Positions 1 through 6,273 of a stretch of 12,901 bases of DNA are shown piece after piece. The stretch's first letter is position 1, and every line of letters begins with the position of its first letter. The stretch is from Deltaproteobacteria bacterium (GTDB lineage Bacteria; Desulfobacterota_B; Binatia; Binatales; Binataceae). The notes under the pieces are model-generated. The model was not told the DNA's origin. It did not search any database and was given only the letters and a program-made list of their open reading frames with translations. The position numbers were made by a program, and so were the translations under genes. Where the stretch lies: assembly GCA_021827465.1 (NCBI GenBank), contig JAKAVX010000023.1, positions 1 through 12,901 on the forward strand. Reading direction: 5' to 3'.

Positions 1-75
1 GCCAAGGAAGCGCCCAAGGCGAAGCCCGCACCCAAGGCTGGCGCGCGACGGCGCGGCGCGGCCGGCACGCAGTAA
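1..75 (+). CDS. C-terminal tail of an unidentified protein (partial, 5' end outside window)
   Basis: A frame open from base 1 ends at TAA (73-75) and encodes 24 residues that are almost entirely Ala, Lys, Pro, Arg and Gly (AKEAPKAKPAPKAG then a run of Arg). Such low-complexity basic tails occur at the C-terminus of many nucleic-acid-binding or chaperone proteins of high-GC bacteria. The family cannot be told from the tail alone. It is convergent with the ArsA-like gene that ends at 83, leaving only 7 bases between the two stop codons, with no room for a separate terminator. The opposite strand gives nothing protein-like here. Confidence 0.6.
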   Translation, partial: AKEAPKAKPAPKAGARRRGAAGTQ

Positions 76-82
76 CCGCCCG

Positions 83-1192
83 TCAGGGTGTTTCAAGCCG
101 GCGGGCAATCTCGAGGAGATCCGACAGCGAGCGCGGCTCGCGTCCGAGATCCGGCGCGACCATTATACGCACATCCGGCGGGAGATCGGTTTTCAGTTGT
201 TCAAGCGCGCGCTCCTCGCGTTCCTTGAGCGCCGAGAAATCCTTGAGATTGCGCGCGAGCTTGCGTTTGAGAGCGGCCGGAATCGGGGCGCTCTCGATTT
301 CCGCTGCCTTCGGCATCCGCGGCATCACGCGATTCACCACCAGCGCGTCAACGCCCAGTCCCGACTCCGCAAGCGCGCGGACGAATTCCCGCGTCTGCTC
401 CAGGCGCTCCGATTCGGGCGCCGTGACCAGCACCACCATCGTTTCCGGCGCGCGCAGCAGTTGCCCTGCAATTTCGGCGCGTTCGGCGAATCCCGCGTAC
501 ATTCCCTCGAAACTGGTGACGAACGATTGTACGTCGGCGAGCAGATGAAGCCCGGTGACCCGATCGAAGGCGCTCAGCACCGCACGCGCCGCGATGTCGA
601 ACATCCTGAACCCGCCGCGCATCAGGCCGCGCGAGCTTCCGAGCAGCGAGAGCGCGCGCGAGTTGAGCAGATCGAGGAGCCGGCGCGGCGCGTCGAGAAA
701 ATCCAGCGCCTGGGCCGCGGGCGGCGTGTCGATTACGACAAGATCGGTCGTGCGCTCGGCGACAAGATCGAGCAGTTTTTCCATCGCCATGTAATCGCCC
801 ACGCCGGAGAGCGCGCTCGACAGGTTCTGATAGATACGGTTGCCCAGGATCGCATCGCGCGCCGTATCGCTGGGCGCATGGCGGCGCACTAGCGTGTCGA
901 AAGTGCGCTTGGGATCGAGCCTGAGCGCGCGAAGCCGCGCTTTCGTCCGGCCGCGTCCACGGGTTTCCGGCGCGACTCCGTCGAGCGCGACTTCCTGCAG
1001 TTCGGCACGGGCCGGGTCGAGGCCGAGCGCATCGAGCAGGCGAGGCGCCGGATCGACCGTCATCACGTCAACCGCGTTTCCCGAAGCCGCCGCATAGACG
1101 GAGAGCGCCGCGCATAGCGTGGTCTTGCCGACGCCGCCGGGCCCGAGGCAAATCACGAGCCGGCGCCCCTTCAAGTCGAGCGGATGCTTCAT
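83..1192 (-). CDS. ArsA/Get3-family ATPase, subunit with Pro in place of the signature Lys
   Basis: Soluble P-loop ATPase of the ArsA (arsenite pump)/Get3 (tail-anchored protein targeting) family, 369 residues. The P-loop GPGGVGKTT is at residues 17-25, the switch-like VDPAP at 46-50, and the family DTPP motif at 155-158 (LVVIDTPPAAQALDFL). Residues about 165-235 form a Leu/Phe/Met-rich helical stretch, where Get3 and ArsA carry their client-binding or metalloid-binding helical subdomain. The deviant Walker A motif normally reads GKGGxGKT; here the first Lys, which acts across the dimer interface, is Pro. The ATG overlaps the TGA of the upstream ATPase gene (ATGA, 1189-1192), so translation is probably coupled and the two products probably pair. 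No Cys cluster typical of arsenite binding and no other ars genes are nearby, so arsenic resistance is not supported. A Get3-like or other targeting role is inferred. Confidence 0.9.
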   Translation of the reverse strand: MKHPLDLKGRRLVICLGPGGVGKTTLCAALSVYAAASGNAVDVMTVDPAPRLLDALGLDPARAELQEVALDGVAPETRGRGRTKARLRALRLDPKRTFDTLVRRHAPSDTARDAILGNRIYQNLSSALSGVGDYMAMEKLLDLVAERTTDLVVIDTPPAAQALDFLDAPRRLLDLLNSRALSLLGSSRGLMRGGFRMFDIAARAVLSAFDRVTGLHLLADVQSFVTSFEGMYAGFAERAEIAGQLLRAPETMVVLVTAPESERLEQTREFVRALAESGLGVDALVVNRVMPRMPKAAEIESAPIPAALKRKLARNLKDFSALKEREERALEQLKTDLPPDVRIMVAPDLGREPRSLSDLLEIARRLETP

Positions 1193-2076
1193 TTATGCCG
1201 CGCGAGTCCCTCGGTGAGCCGAAGACCGAGCGTTCTCAGCTCGGCCTTGCCAAGCCCCGGCCTGAAGAGCATCGGGAGTTCGACAATCCTGATGCCGCCA
1301 GCCGCAAGTTGCTCTCGCGCGTTAACCGTGTACTGCGCGATCGCGTTCCTCCTGAGGGCAAGCCGCGCGTGATCTTCCATCGCGCAGAGCGTCGCGAGTT
1401 CTGCGGCGTCGAACAAGGGCGGTACGGTGCCGTTTAGGACCGCGCCGATCGAGCTGATACCGAGCTTCTCCTTGAGATGCGCCGCCGTCTCGATCGCCTC
1501 TCGTATCGCCATCTCCTCGGGCGTAACCGTCAGTATCACGCCGAACCGCGCGGGATCGCCGAGGAACGATTCGACCTCGGAAGCGAGCCGGTTGAGCGTG
1601 CCGATAGGCGCGATTCCCTTGACGCCGCGGGCCACGGAGAGCATCTCGAGAGCGTTGCCGGAGGCCGGTGCGTCGACGACCAGGTGACGGCCATGTCCGG
1701 TGCTTTCGCCCGTCATGATTCTGAGCCGTTCGAGCATCAGGAACGCCTCCAACCCGGGAAGCGCGGCGCTGACGTGGCCGAAGGTCCGGCTGTGCAGCAT
1801 CCGGCGCGAGATCGCCTTGATCGGCACGATTCTCTCGAGGAAGGCTTCCAGTTCGGTGCGCGGGTCGAGCGCCATTACTTCGAGGCGCGAGGATACGCGA
1901 ACCGGGCCGCCGCCGTTGACCTCGACACCGAGTAGGCGCGCGGCGGAGAGCTTCTGATCGAGGTCGGCGAGCGTGACGTCGCACCCGCGGGCAAGCCCGA
2001 GCGCGAGCGCCGCCGAAACGGTGCTTTTGCCCGTGCCGCCCTTGCCGGTTACGAAGACTAGCCGCGCAAGCTTCAT
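1189..2076 (-). CDS. ArsA/Get3-family ATPase, subunit with intact signature Lys
   Basis: Second ArsA-like ATPase, 295 residues, first gene of the two-gene operon. The deviant Walker A motif is complete, GKGGTGKST at residues 11-19 with signature Lys12. It is followed by LADLDQ (36-41) and the family motif VVDAPASGNALEML (133-146), equivalent to DTAPTGHTLRLL of ArsA. It is about 75 residues shorter than its partner, mainly because it lacks the long hydrophobic helical insertion. The paired arrangement of one Lys-containing and one Lys-lacking subunit resembles the adjacent ArsA-like genes of mycobacteria (Rv3679/Rv3680). A heterodimer is therefore the likely form, by inference. No clear Shine-Dalgarno sequence precedes the ATG. 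The start lies only 21 bases from the divergent DUF4911 gene, so any promoter must overlap that gene or be very compact. Confidence 0.88.
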   Translation of the reverse strand: MKLARLVFVTGKGGTGKSTVSAALALGLARGCDVTLADLDQKLSAARLLGVEVNGGGPVRVSSRLEVMALDPRTELEAFLERIVPIKAISRRMLHSRTFGHVSAALPGLEAFLMLERLRIMTGESTGHGRHLVVDAPASGNALEMLSVARGVKGIAPIGTLNRLASEVESFLGDPARFGVILTVTPEEMAIREAIETAAHLKEKLGISSIGAVLNGTVPPLFDAAELATLCAMEDHARLALRRNAIAQYTVNAREQLAAGGIRIVELPMLFRPGLGKAELRTLGLRLTEGLARHK

Positions 2077-2097
2077 CGTCTAGAATGTAGCACGAGT

Positions 2098-2385
2098 ATG
2101 GAGAGGGACGACTGCCGCGCACAGAGGGCTGAGGCCGCGAATCCGCCGGGCCGGATCGGGAGAATCGTTTTCGCGCTTGCGCCCGGCGATATCGCGCTGT
2201 TCAAGGCGATTGTCGAGTCCTACGACAATTTGGTCACGCTACGCACGGAAGATCCCGGGCGCCATCACCTGTGTCTTTACTTTTCCGCCGAAACCGAGCC
2301 CGACGTGCGCGCGATGCTCGATTCGCTGCGGGAACGATTTTCCATCCGCGAACTCGACTCGACCGGTTCGGCCGCTAAGCCCTGA
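2098..2385 (+). CDS. DUF4911 family small protein
   Basis: A 95-residue protein. Residues about 20-85 match the pattern of DUF4911 as I know it from deltaproteobacteria: a short beta strand (GRIVFALAPGDIALFKAI), then ESYDNLVTLRTEDP, a second strand HHLCLYF, and a C-terminal helix with DVRAMLDSLRERF. The fold looks like a small alpha/beta domain. The family has no established function that I know of. The first 18 residues are polar and probably unstructured, so a start further downstream is possible; the ATG at 2098 has no strong ribosome binding site. The gene is divergent from the ArsA-like operon across a 21-base gap. Its 3' end overlaps the end of the convergent glucoamylase gene by 11 bases (2375-2385). 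Confidence 0.72.
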   Translation: MERDDCRAQRAEAANPPGRIGRIVFALAPGDIALFKAIVESYDNLVTLRTEDPGRHHLCLYFSAETEPDVRAMLDSLRERFSIRELDSTGSAAKP

Positions 2386-4771
2386 CTTCGACGGCAAAGT
2401 CCTGGTTTTGCCACTGGCCGGTTTCCTTCCAGTAAAACGTGAAGCGGATTGGCGCGCGCTCAGAGCGGGAGACTTCGATATCGACGTGGCCGATTCCGAT
2501 CGGGGTCATGGTCGCGGAGGTGTCGGTGCTCGACCGCCAGTCGTCGCGCGTCCAGTGCAGGATAAATGGCGCTCCGGCCTGGATTCTAAGCGTCGTGCCC
2601 GGCGCGACCGAGCGGACATGGCGGTTGAACTTCCAGAACTCGATTGTCTTGCGCAGCCGGCGCGTCTGGTAGCGCTCCGCGACTTCCGGGATCAGGTCGA
2701 AAATTTTGCCGTCGGCGGCCGAGCGGAGCAGCTTGATATATTCCGCGTGCGCCCACATCAGGGGTGTGGCCGCGCCGGTCTGCATCCCATGGAAGAGCAG
2801 TTGGTCGGGGATGTCGGCTTCGTCCCAGAGTTGTTCGGGCAGAAGCTGGGTATGATTCGCGAACGCCTCCATCGCGCGGATATAAGGCTTCGGATCGCGC
2901 CCCGCGGCGAGTTCGTAATGCGCCCGCTCGCCGGTCAGAAGCGGCCACGGCCGTCCCCGGCCCCATCCGAGGTACGGTCCGCCGTCGTCATGCTGGCCGT
3001 AACCGTCGTGGCTATAACGCCGCCAGCACGGGCCTGTGGGAAAATCCACGCGCAGAACCGCGTCGACCACCTTGAGCGAATCCTCGATGAGCGGATCGCC
3101 GGCCTTGCGGATTCCGTAGCGCACCAGCTCAAGAAAGCCCGCATCGACGATCTCGGCCGCCGCAAATGTCGTTTGCGTTCCGGGCGGCCGATTCTGGATA
3201 AGAACCGTCGCGCGGTCGAGGTCTTCGTCGGGCTCGGGATCGTTCGGATCGACGGGATTGATACGCACGTAATGGCGCTTGATTCCGGGGACCAGCGTGC
3301 CGCTGTTGGTGACGGTCCAGGCCTCGACGTGAGATTCGAGGAAGTCCGCGTATTCGCCCAGATATTGCGCGGTGGCTTCGTCGCCGCGTTCCTGCGCGAA
3401 GGAGGCGGCGCAGATTAGCGCGGCGATATTGGAGGCAAGCGTGGAGGGCGAGTAGCCGCTGTTTTCCTCCCATCGCTCCTGCGGCGTGGCGGGGCCGTTT
3501 TCGATCAGGTAGCGCGCCGCCATCTTGACCATCGGGTACGCGTCGAACTCTCGAAGCGCCTCGTACCGATGCAGCCGCCAGGAGAGCATTATCGGAAAGG
3601 CGACCTCGTCGAGCTGTATCCCGTTCCAGTAGGGTTCGCCGTCGATCCAGAAATTCTGCGGGAAACCGCCGTCGGGCTTCTGCGAACAGGCCAGGTAGAT
3701 GAGCGCGCGGACCCCGGTCTGTGGGTCGCCGGCGGCGAGCAATCCGGTCGCGCTGTTGACCATGTCGCGCGTCCACACCAGGTGATAGCCGCCGAGATCC
3801 TCGTCGCCCTTGGCCTCGCCCCACGGGATACTGAGCGAGGCGATCATCGCGCCCGGATAGCTCTTGTCCTCGTGGGCGAGGAGCAGTTCGCGGCTTCGCC
3901 GGTAAAGGCATCCGCCGTCGCCGGAAAACCGTTCGAGCGGCAGGAAGTGCATGCATGCGCGGCTCCATTGCTCAAGGAAGCGCGCGCGATGGTTGCCGAA
4001 CGGGATTCCGAGCGCCTGGAACAAGGTCGTGACCGAGCGATGGAGCGTGCGGCCAAAGCCGAGGCCGAGCGTGAACGAATGCGTTTCGCTCAGGTCCAAC
4101 TGGCCGATAAGCGCGATATTGCCGTCGGTGGCCGAGGCGAATTCATGGTCGAGCTTGAAGTTGGCCGCAAGATCCTGCCATCCGTCGGTCGTGCCCACGT
4201 ATCCGCATGAACGCTTTACGAACGGAACCGTGGCCGCGACCGACAGCCAGACACCTTCCTTGTGCGCGGTCAGGAACTCGCGCCCGGTGATTCGCGCGAC
4301 GTTGCCGTTATTGCCCCATCCACCGACCGCGAGATGCGGGGCGACCAGCACGTAGAGCTGAAGACGCGCGAGAAAAGCCGGGTCGCCTTCGAGCCGCGCG
4401 TCGATCAGCACGCACGAGTTGTGCGGGTCGGAGATCACTTCCTTGATCAGGCTGTAGCGGCCCTCCGGATCGTTCATCGTGGCGCGCACGCCAAGTCCGT
4501 ACTCGCCGATATATTCGGTGTGGCTTTCGAGGTTGCGGCGTTCCTCGTGGAAGAACGTCTCGCCGTCGCTGATAAGGAACTGGACGTCGCGGACCTGGGG
4601 CAGATCGATGGTCGGAAAATAGATCTCGTTCAGAACTCCCTTGGAAATCGTGAACCAGACGCGGCTCGAGGTCGAGTAGGCGGTGCCGACGATATCCTTT
4701 GCGCTACGGGTCCATCGCGGCGGAATACCCGGAGATCCGAACGCCTTTGGTGAATCCTCTATGGTAGCCAT
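2375..4771 (-). CDS. GH15 family glucoamylase / glucan 1,4-alpha-glucosidase, cytosolic
   Basis: Glycoside hydrolase of family 15, 798 residues, predicted to release glucose from alpha-glucan or oligosaccharide ends by inversion. The N-terminal part (about 1-260) is the beta-sandwich typical of prokaryotic glucoamylase/glucodextranase. The (alpha/alpha)6 barrel (about 270-690) carries VWTRDM (332-337) and the general acid in RWEENSGYSP (Glu435). The general base is in LLPEQLWDE (Glu646). A further about 80 residues at the C-terminus form an extra beta-rich domain. No signal peptide is visible, so the substrate is probably glycogen-derived or imported glucan. I chose the ATG at 4771 because AGGGG stands just upstream of it; a frame 30 codons longer exists but its extension is Pro/Arg/Lys-rich, unlike the family, and reads antisense-free through the tatC remnant. 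It is convergent with DUF4911 and follows tatBC on the same strand. Exact specificity (starch, isomaltose, dextran or trehalose) is not decided by these motifs. Confidence 0.9.
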   Translation of the reverse strand: MATIEDSPKAFGSPGIPPRWTRSAKDIVGTAYSTSSRVWFTISKGVLNEIYFPTIDLPQVRDVQFLISDGETFFHEERRNLESHTEYIGEYGLGVRATMNDPEGRYSLIKEVISDPHNSCVLIDARLEGDPAFLARLQLYVLVAPHLAVGGWGNNGNVARITGREFLTAHKEGVWLSVAATVPFVKRSCGYVGTTDGWQDLAANFKLDHEFASATDGNIALIGQLDLSETHSFTLGLGFGRTLHRSVTTLFQALGIPFGNHRARFLEQWSRACMHFLPLERFSGDGGCLYRRSRELLLAHEDKSYPGAMIASLSIPWGEAKGDEDLGGYHLVWTRDMVNSATGLLAAGDPQTGVRALIYLACSQKPDGGFPQNFWIDGEPYWNGIQLDEVAFPIMLSWRLHRYEALREFDAYPMVKMAARYLIENGPATPQERWEENSGYSPSTLASNIAALICAASFAQERGDEATAQYLGEYADFLESHVEAWTVTNSGTLVPGIKRHYVRINPVDPNDPEPDEDLDRATVLIQNRPPGTQTTFAAAEIVDAGFLELVRYGIRKAGDPLIEDSLKVVDAVLRVDFPTGPCWRRYSHDGYGQHDDGGPYLGWGRGRPWPLLTGERAHYELAAGRDPKPYIRAMEAFANHTQLLPEQLWDEADIPDQLLFHGMQTGAATPLMWAHAEYIKLLRSAADGKIFDLIPEVAERYQTRRLRKTIEFWKFNRHVRSVAPGTTLRIQAGAPFILHWTRDDWRSSTDTSATMTPIGIGHVDIEVSRSERAPIRFTFYWKETGQWQNQDFAVEVRA

Positions 4772-4785
4772 TGTTTCCCCTTTCC
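4760..4785 (-). promoter_or_regulatory. Ribosome binding site that decides the glucoamylase start
   Basis: On the minus strand the ATG at 4771 is preceded by AAAGGGGAAACA, a strong purine-rich Shine-Dalgarno sequence at normal spacing. The upstream in-frame ATG at 4861 lies inside the tatC remnant and has no comparable site, so it is not used as the start here. Confidence 0.6.
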
Positions 4786-4805
4786 CTGTTCCGGTGCGGC
4801 GCGAT

Positions 4806-4919
4806 TCAGGAGATTTCCGAGCCTTCGACGGCCGGTCCGGGCAGAATTGCGGGGACGGCAAAGATGCCAGGAAATGGGTAACTGAAGCGGTGCAGCATCA
4901 TACGATGGTTCATCATCAT
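4806..4919 (-). pseudogene. Remnant duplicate of the 3' end of tatC
   Basis: The minus strand here encodes 37 residues ending in TGA that align codon by codon with the adjacent tatC. Residues HRMMLHRFSY..IF...A.L match TatC 213-234 at 12 of 22 positions, and the end PAVEGSEIS* matches PAAEGPDGSELS*. About 37 TatC residues, including the last membrane helix, are missing between the two blocks. At DNA level 4891-4909 matches 5240-5258 at 18 of 19 bases. Bases 4806-4823 match 5038-5055 at 16 of 18, and 4824-4841 match 5065-5082 at 16 of 18. Weaker likeness, frame-shifted, seems to continue to about 4990 (GFAI versus AFAI of TatC). The most likely origin is a tandem tatC duplication followed by deletion and decay; the frame has a possible ATG (4919), but a working product lacking most of TatC is unlikely. 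Confidence 0.75.
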
Positions 4920-5006
4920 GCTACGCCCGGCTCCCTGCGCAGGCCAGATTCAGTCCGGCGCAAAAGGATGGCGAACCCGATCTCCGCGCGTCAGAGGTTC
5001 GCCTGG

Positions 5007-5034
5007 ATTATTTGAAGGAAAAGCCGAACGGCAA
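5007..5034 (-). promoter_or_regulatory. Candidate sigma-70-type promoter for the glucoamylase gene
   Basis: Reading the minus strand, TTGCCG (5034-5029) and AATAAT (5012-5007) are separated by 16 bases, giving 4/6 and 5/6 matches to the consensus. This is the AT-richest stretch of the 266-base gap between tatC and the glucoamylase gene. It would give a leader of about 230 bases containing the tatC remnant. It overlaps the short GCC-GTTC-GGC hairpin and T-run immediately after the tatC stop, which might instead serve as a weak terminator for tatBC. Both readings are inference. Confidence 0.33.
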
Positions 5035-5037
5035 AAC

Positions 5038-5892
5038 TCAGGAAAGTTCCGAGCCGTCGGGGCCTTCGGCGGCCGGTGCGGGTTCTTCCGTCTGGGGCAG
5101 GCGGAACAGGTACGACACGCCGACGCTGAACACGTACAGCAGCAGAAGCGGTATCGCGAGCAGGAACTGCGAGACCATGTCGGGCGGCGTCAGCGCGGCG
5201 GAGATCAAAAAGATCGCGAGTATCGCGTAGCGAAACTGATGCAGCATCATGCGATGGTCGATTATTCCGAGCCGGGTCAGAAAGTAGGCGAAGATCGGCA
5301 TCTCGAAGGTGATGGCGAACGCGAGCATCAGTTTACTCGAGAATGCCAGGTATTCGCTGATCCGGATCGTGGGCGTGACATTGATACTTGCGTACTGCGA
5401 GAGAAAGAAGGCGTAGCCGACCTTGAACACCACCGCCCAGCAGAAGTAGCCGCCCATGATGAAGAAGACCGTCGCCGAGATGATGAACGGCGCAGCCATC
5501 CGGCGCTCGGACTTGTAAAGTCCCGGCGCGATAAATTTCCAGATTTCGTAGAACACCGCCGGGCTCGCGATGAAAAGCCCGGCGAACAGCGCGACCTTAA
5601 TCTTGGTGAAGAATGCCTCGCCAACGCCGGTGCCGATCAGCATCACCTTGCCGTGCGAGACTTCGCGAATCGGCCAGGTCAGCGCCGCGAAGATCGGGTC
5701 AGAGATTGCGTAAGCAACCGCGAACCCAATCACCAACGCGATAAGCGCGCGAATCAGCCGAGTGCGAAGTTCGCGCAGATGCTCCATTATCGGCATCCGC
5801 GCTTCGTCCGGACCGCCGGGGAGATGCTCGGGATCGGGGAACTCCACGTGCTCCGGGAGCTCCGATGGGAGATTCGTTTCCTCGTCTGTCAC
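5038..5892 (-). CDS. tatC: Sec-independent (twin-arginine) protein translocase subunit TatC
   Basis: Integral membrane receptor core of the Tat system, which exports folded proteins bearing twin-arginine signal peptides; 284 residues. The hallmark N-terminal cytosolic motif is MPIMEHLRELRTRL (33-46). It is followed by six membrane segments at about 46-66, 95-118, 135-160, 185-207, 220-235 and 239-262. The conserved periplasmic/cytosolic loop motifs SPAVFYEIWKFIAPGLYKSERR (110-131, split here by helix ends) and FEMPIF (196-201) are present. The N-terminus carries about 32 extra acidic residues and the C-terminus an acidic, Pro-rich tail. The start is GTG at 5892, only 9 bases after the tatB stop, without an evident ribosome binding site, so coupling to tatB is likely; the ATG for Met33 is an alternative that would give a family-typical length. 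A degenerate copy of its 3' end lies just downstream. Confidence 0.95.
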   Translation of the reverse strand: MTDEETNLPSELPEHVEFPDPEHLPGGPDEARMPIMEHLRELRTRLIRALIALVIGFAVAYAISDPIFAALTWPIREVSHGKVMLIGTGVGEAFFTKIKVALFAGLFIASPAVFYEIWKFIAPGLYKSERRMAAPFIISATVFFIMGGYFCWAVVFKVGYAFFLSQYASINVTPTIRISEYLAFSSKLMLAFAITFEMPIFAYFLTRLGIIDHRMMLHQFRYAILAIFLISAALTPPDMVSQFLLAIPLLLLYVFSVGVSYLFRLPQTEEPAPAAEGPDGSELS

Positions 5893-5901
5893 AAAAAGGG
5901 T

Positions 5902-6183
5902 TTAGTGCTGCTGCGGAATATCTTCCGAAGCCTTTTCCGGCTCCGGCGCGGAATCGTTCGGCTTGGGGGTTTGCGTGCCCGAATTGGGCGCCAGAGGATT
6001 CAGATCGTTCAGTGCGCGGCGCGGCTCGTCGATGGCCTCGGTCAGCTCGCGCATCACGGTGTTTCCGGCGGATTGCAACTCGCGCACTATCTTGCCGGCG
6101 GCCCGCAGAAAATCGGGCAGGCCCTCAGGACCCACGACAATCAGCGCTACGACGAGGACCAATATTATTTCGGTGATGCCCAA
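5902..6183 (-). CDS. tatB: Twin-arginine translocase subunit TatB (TatA/B family)
   Basis: Single-pass membrane component of the Tat translocase, 93 residues. It has one N-terminal membrane helix (ITEIILVLVVALIVVG), the hinge GPEGLPDFLRAAGK, an amphipathic helix rich in Arg/Glu, and a Pro/Asp/Glu-rich soluble tail. The GPExLP hinge and the following long helix with RELTEAI favour TatB over TatA, whose hinge is usually FG. I chose the TTG at 6183 because AGGAAG (6195-6190) stands 6 bases upstream and the protein then begins MGITEI, as TatA/B proteins do. The frame stays open for 21 more codons to an ATG at 6246, but that extension is polar and would bury the helix. A separate tatA is not in the window, so this may be the only TatA/B-type subunit of the operon or a second one lies elsewhere. 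Confidence 0.88.
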   Translation of the reverse strand: MGITEIILVLVVALIVVGPEGLPDFLRAAGKIVRELQSAGNTVMRELTEAIDEPRRALNDLNPLAPNSGTQTPKPNDSAPEPEKASEDIPQQH

Positions 6184-6214
6184 ATTCCGCTTCCTGAAAG
6201 CGGCACTGCCCGCG

Positions 6215-6243
6215 TGCCTGTCTGCAAAACTACCGTCTATAAT
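6215..6243 (+). promoter_or_regulatory. Candidate promoter of the deacetylase-like gene
   Basis: A perfect TATAAT (6238-6243) lies 30 bases upstream of the ATG at 6274. The matching -35 region, TGCCTG at 6215-6220 with a 17-base spacer, is poor, so activation or an alternative -35 may be involved. The GGGG at 6262-6265 would be the ribosome binding site. Confidence 0.45.
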
Positions 6244-6271
6244 CAAACATGATCGCCCGTCGGGGTGTCAA
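6242..6271 (-). promoter_or_regulatory. Candidate tatBC promoter
   Basis: On the minus strand a perfect TTGACA (6271-6266) is followed after 18 bases by TTTGAT (6247-6242). Transcription would start near 6235, giving a leader of about 50 bases before the TTG start of tatB. The -10 region overlaps the TATAAT of the divergent deacetylase gene. Confidence 0.45.
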
Positions 6272-6273
6272 CG

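Noticed and set aside
83..2076. Arsenic-resistance operon
   Set aside because: Only the ATPase family is shared; no arsB, arsC, arsR or arsD, and no Cys metal-binding cluster was seen in either product.
2177..3418. Long open + strand frame (413 codons) antisense to the glucoamylase gene
   Set aside because: It is a high-GC shadow of the minus-strand gene: Arg/Gly/Asp-rich, no family motifs, and the minus strand has full GH15 catalytic motifs.
4772..4861. 30-codon N-terminal extension of the glucoamylase
   Set aside because: The extension is Pro/Arg/Lys-rich, derives from the tatC remnant in another frame, and a strong ribosome binding site marks the ATG at 4771.
4918..6252. Long + strand frame (444 codons) across tatC and tatB
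   Set aside because: Antisense to clear tatB and tatC; composition is a run of charged residues without any domain.
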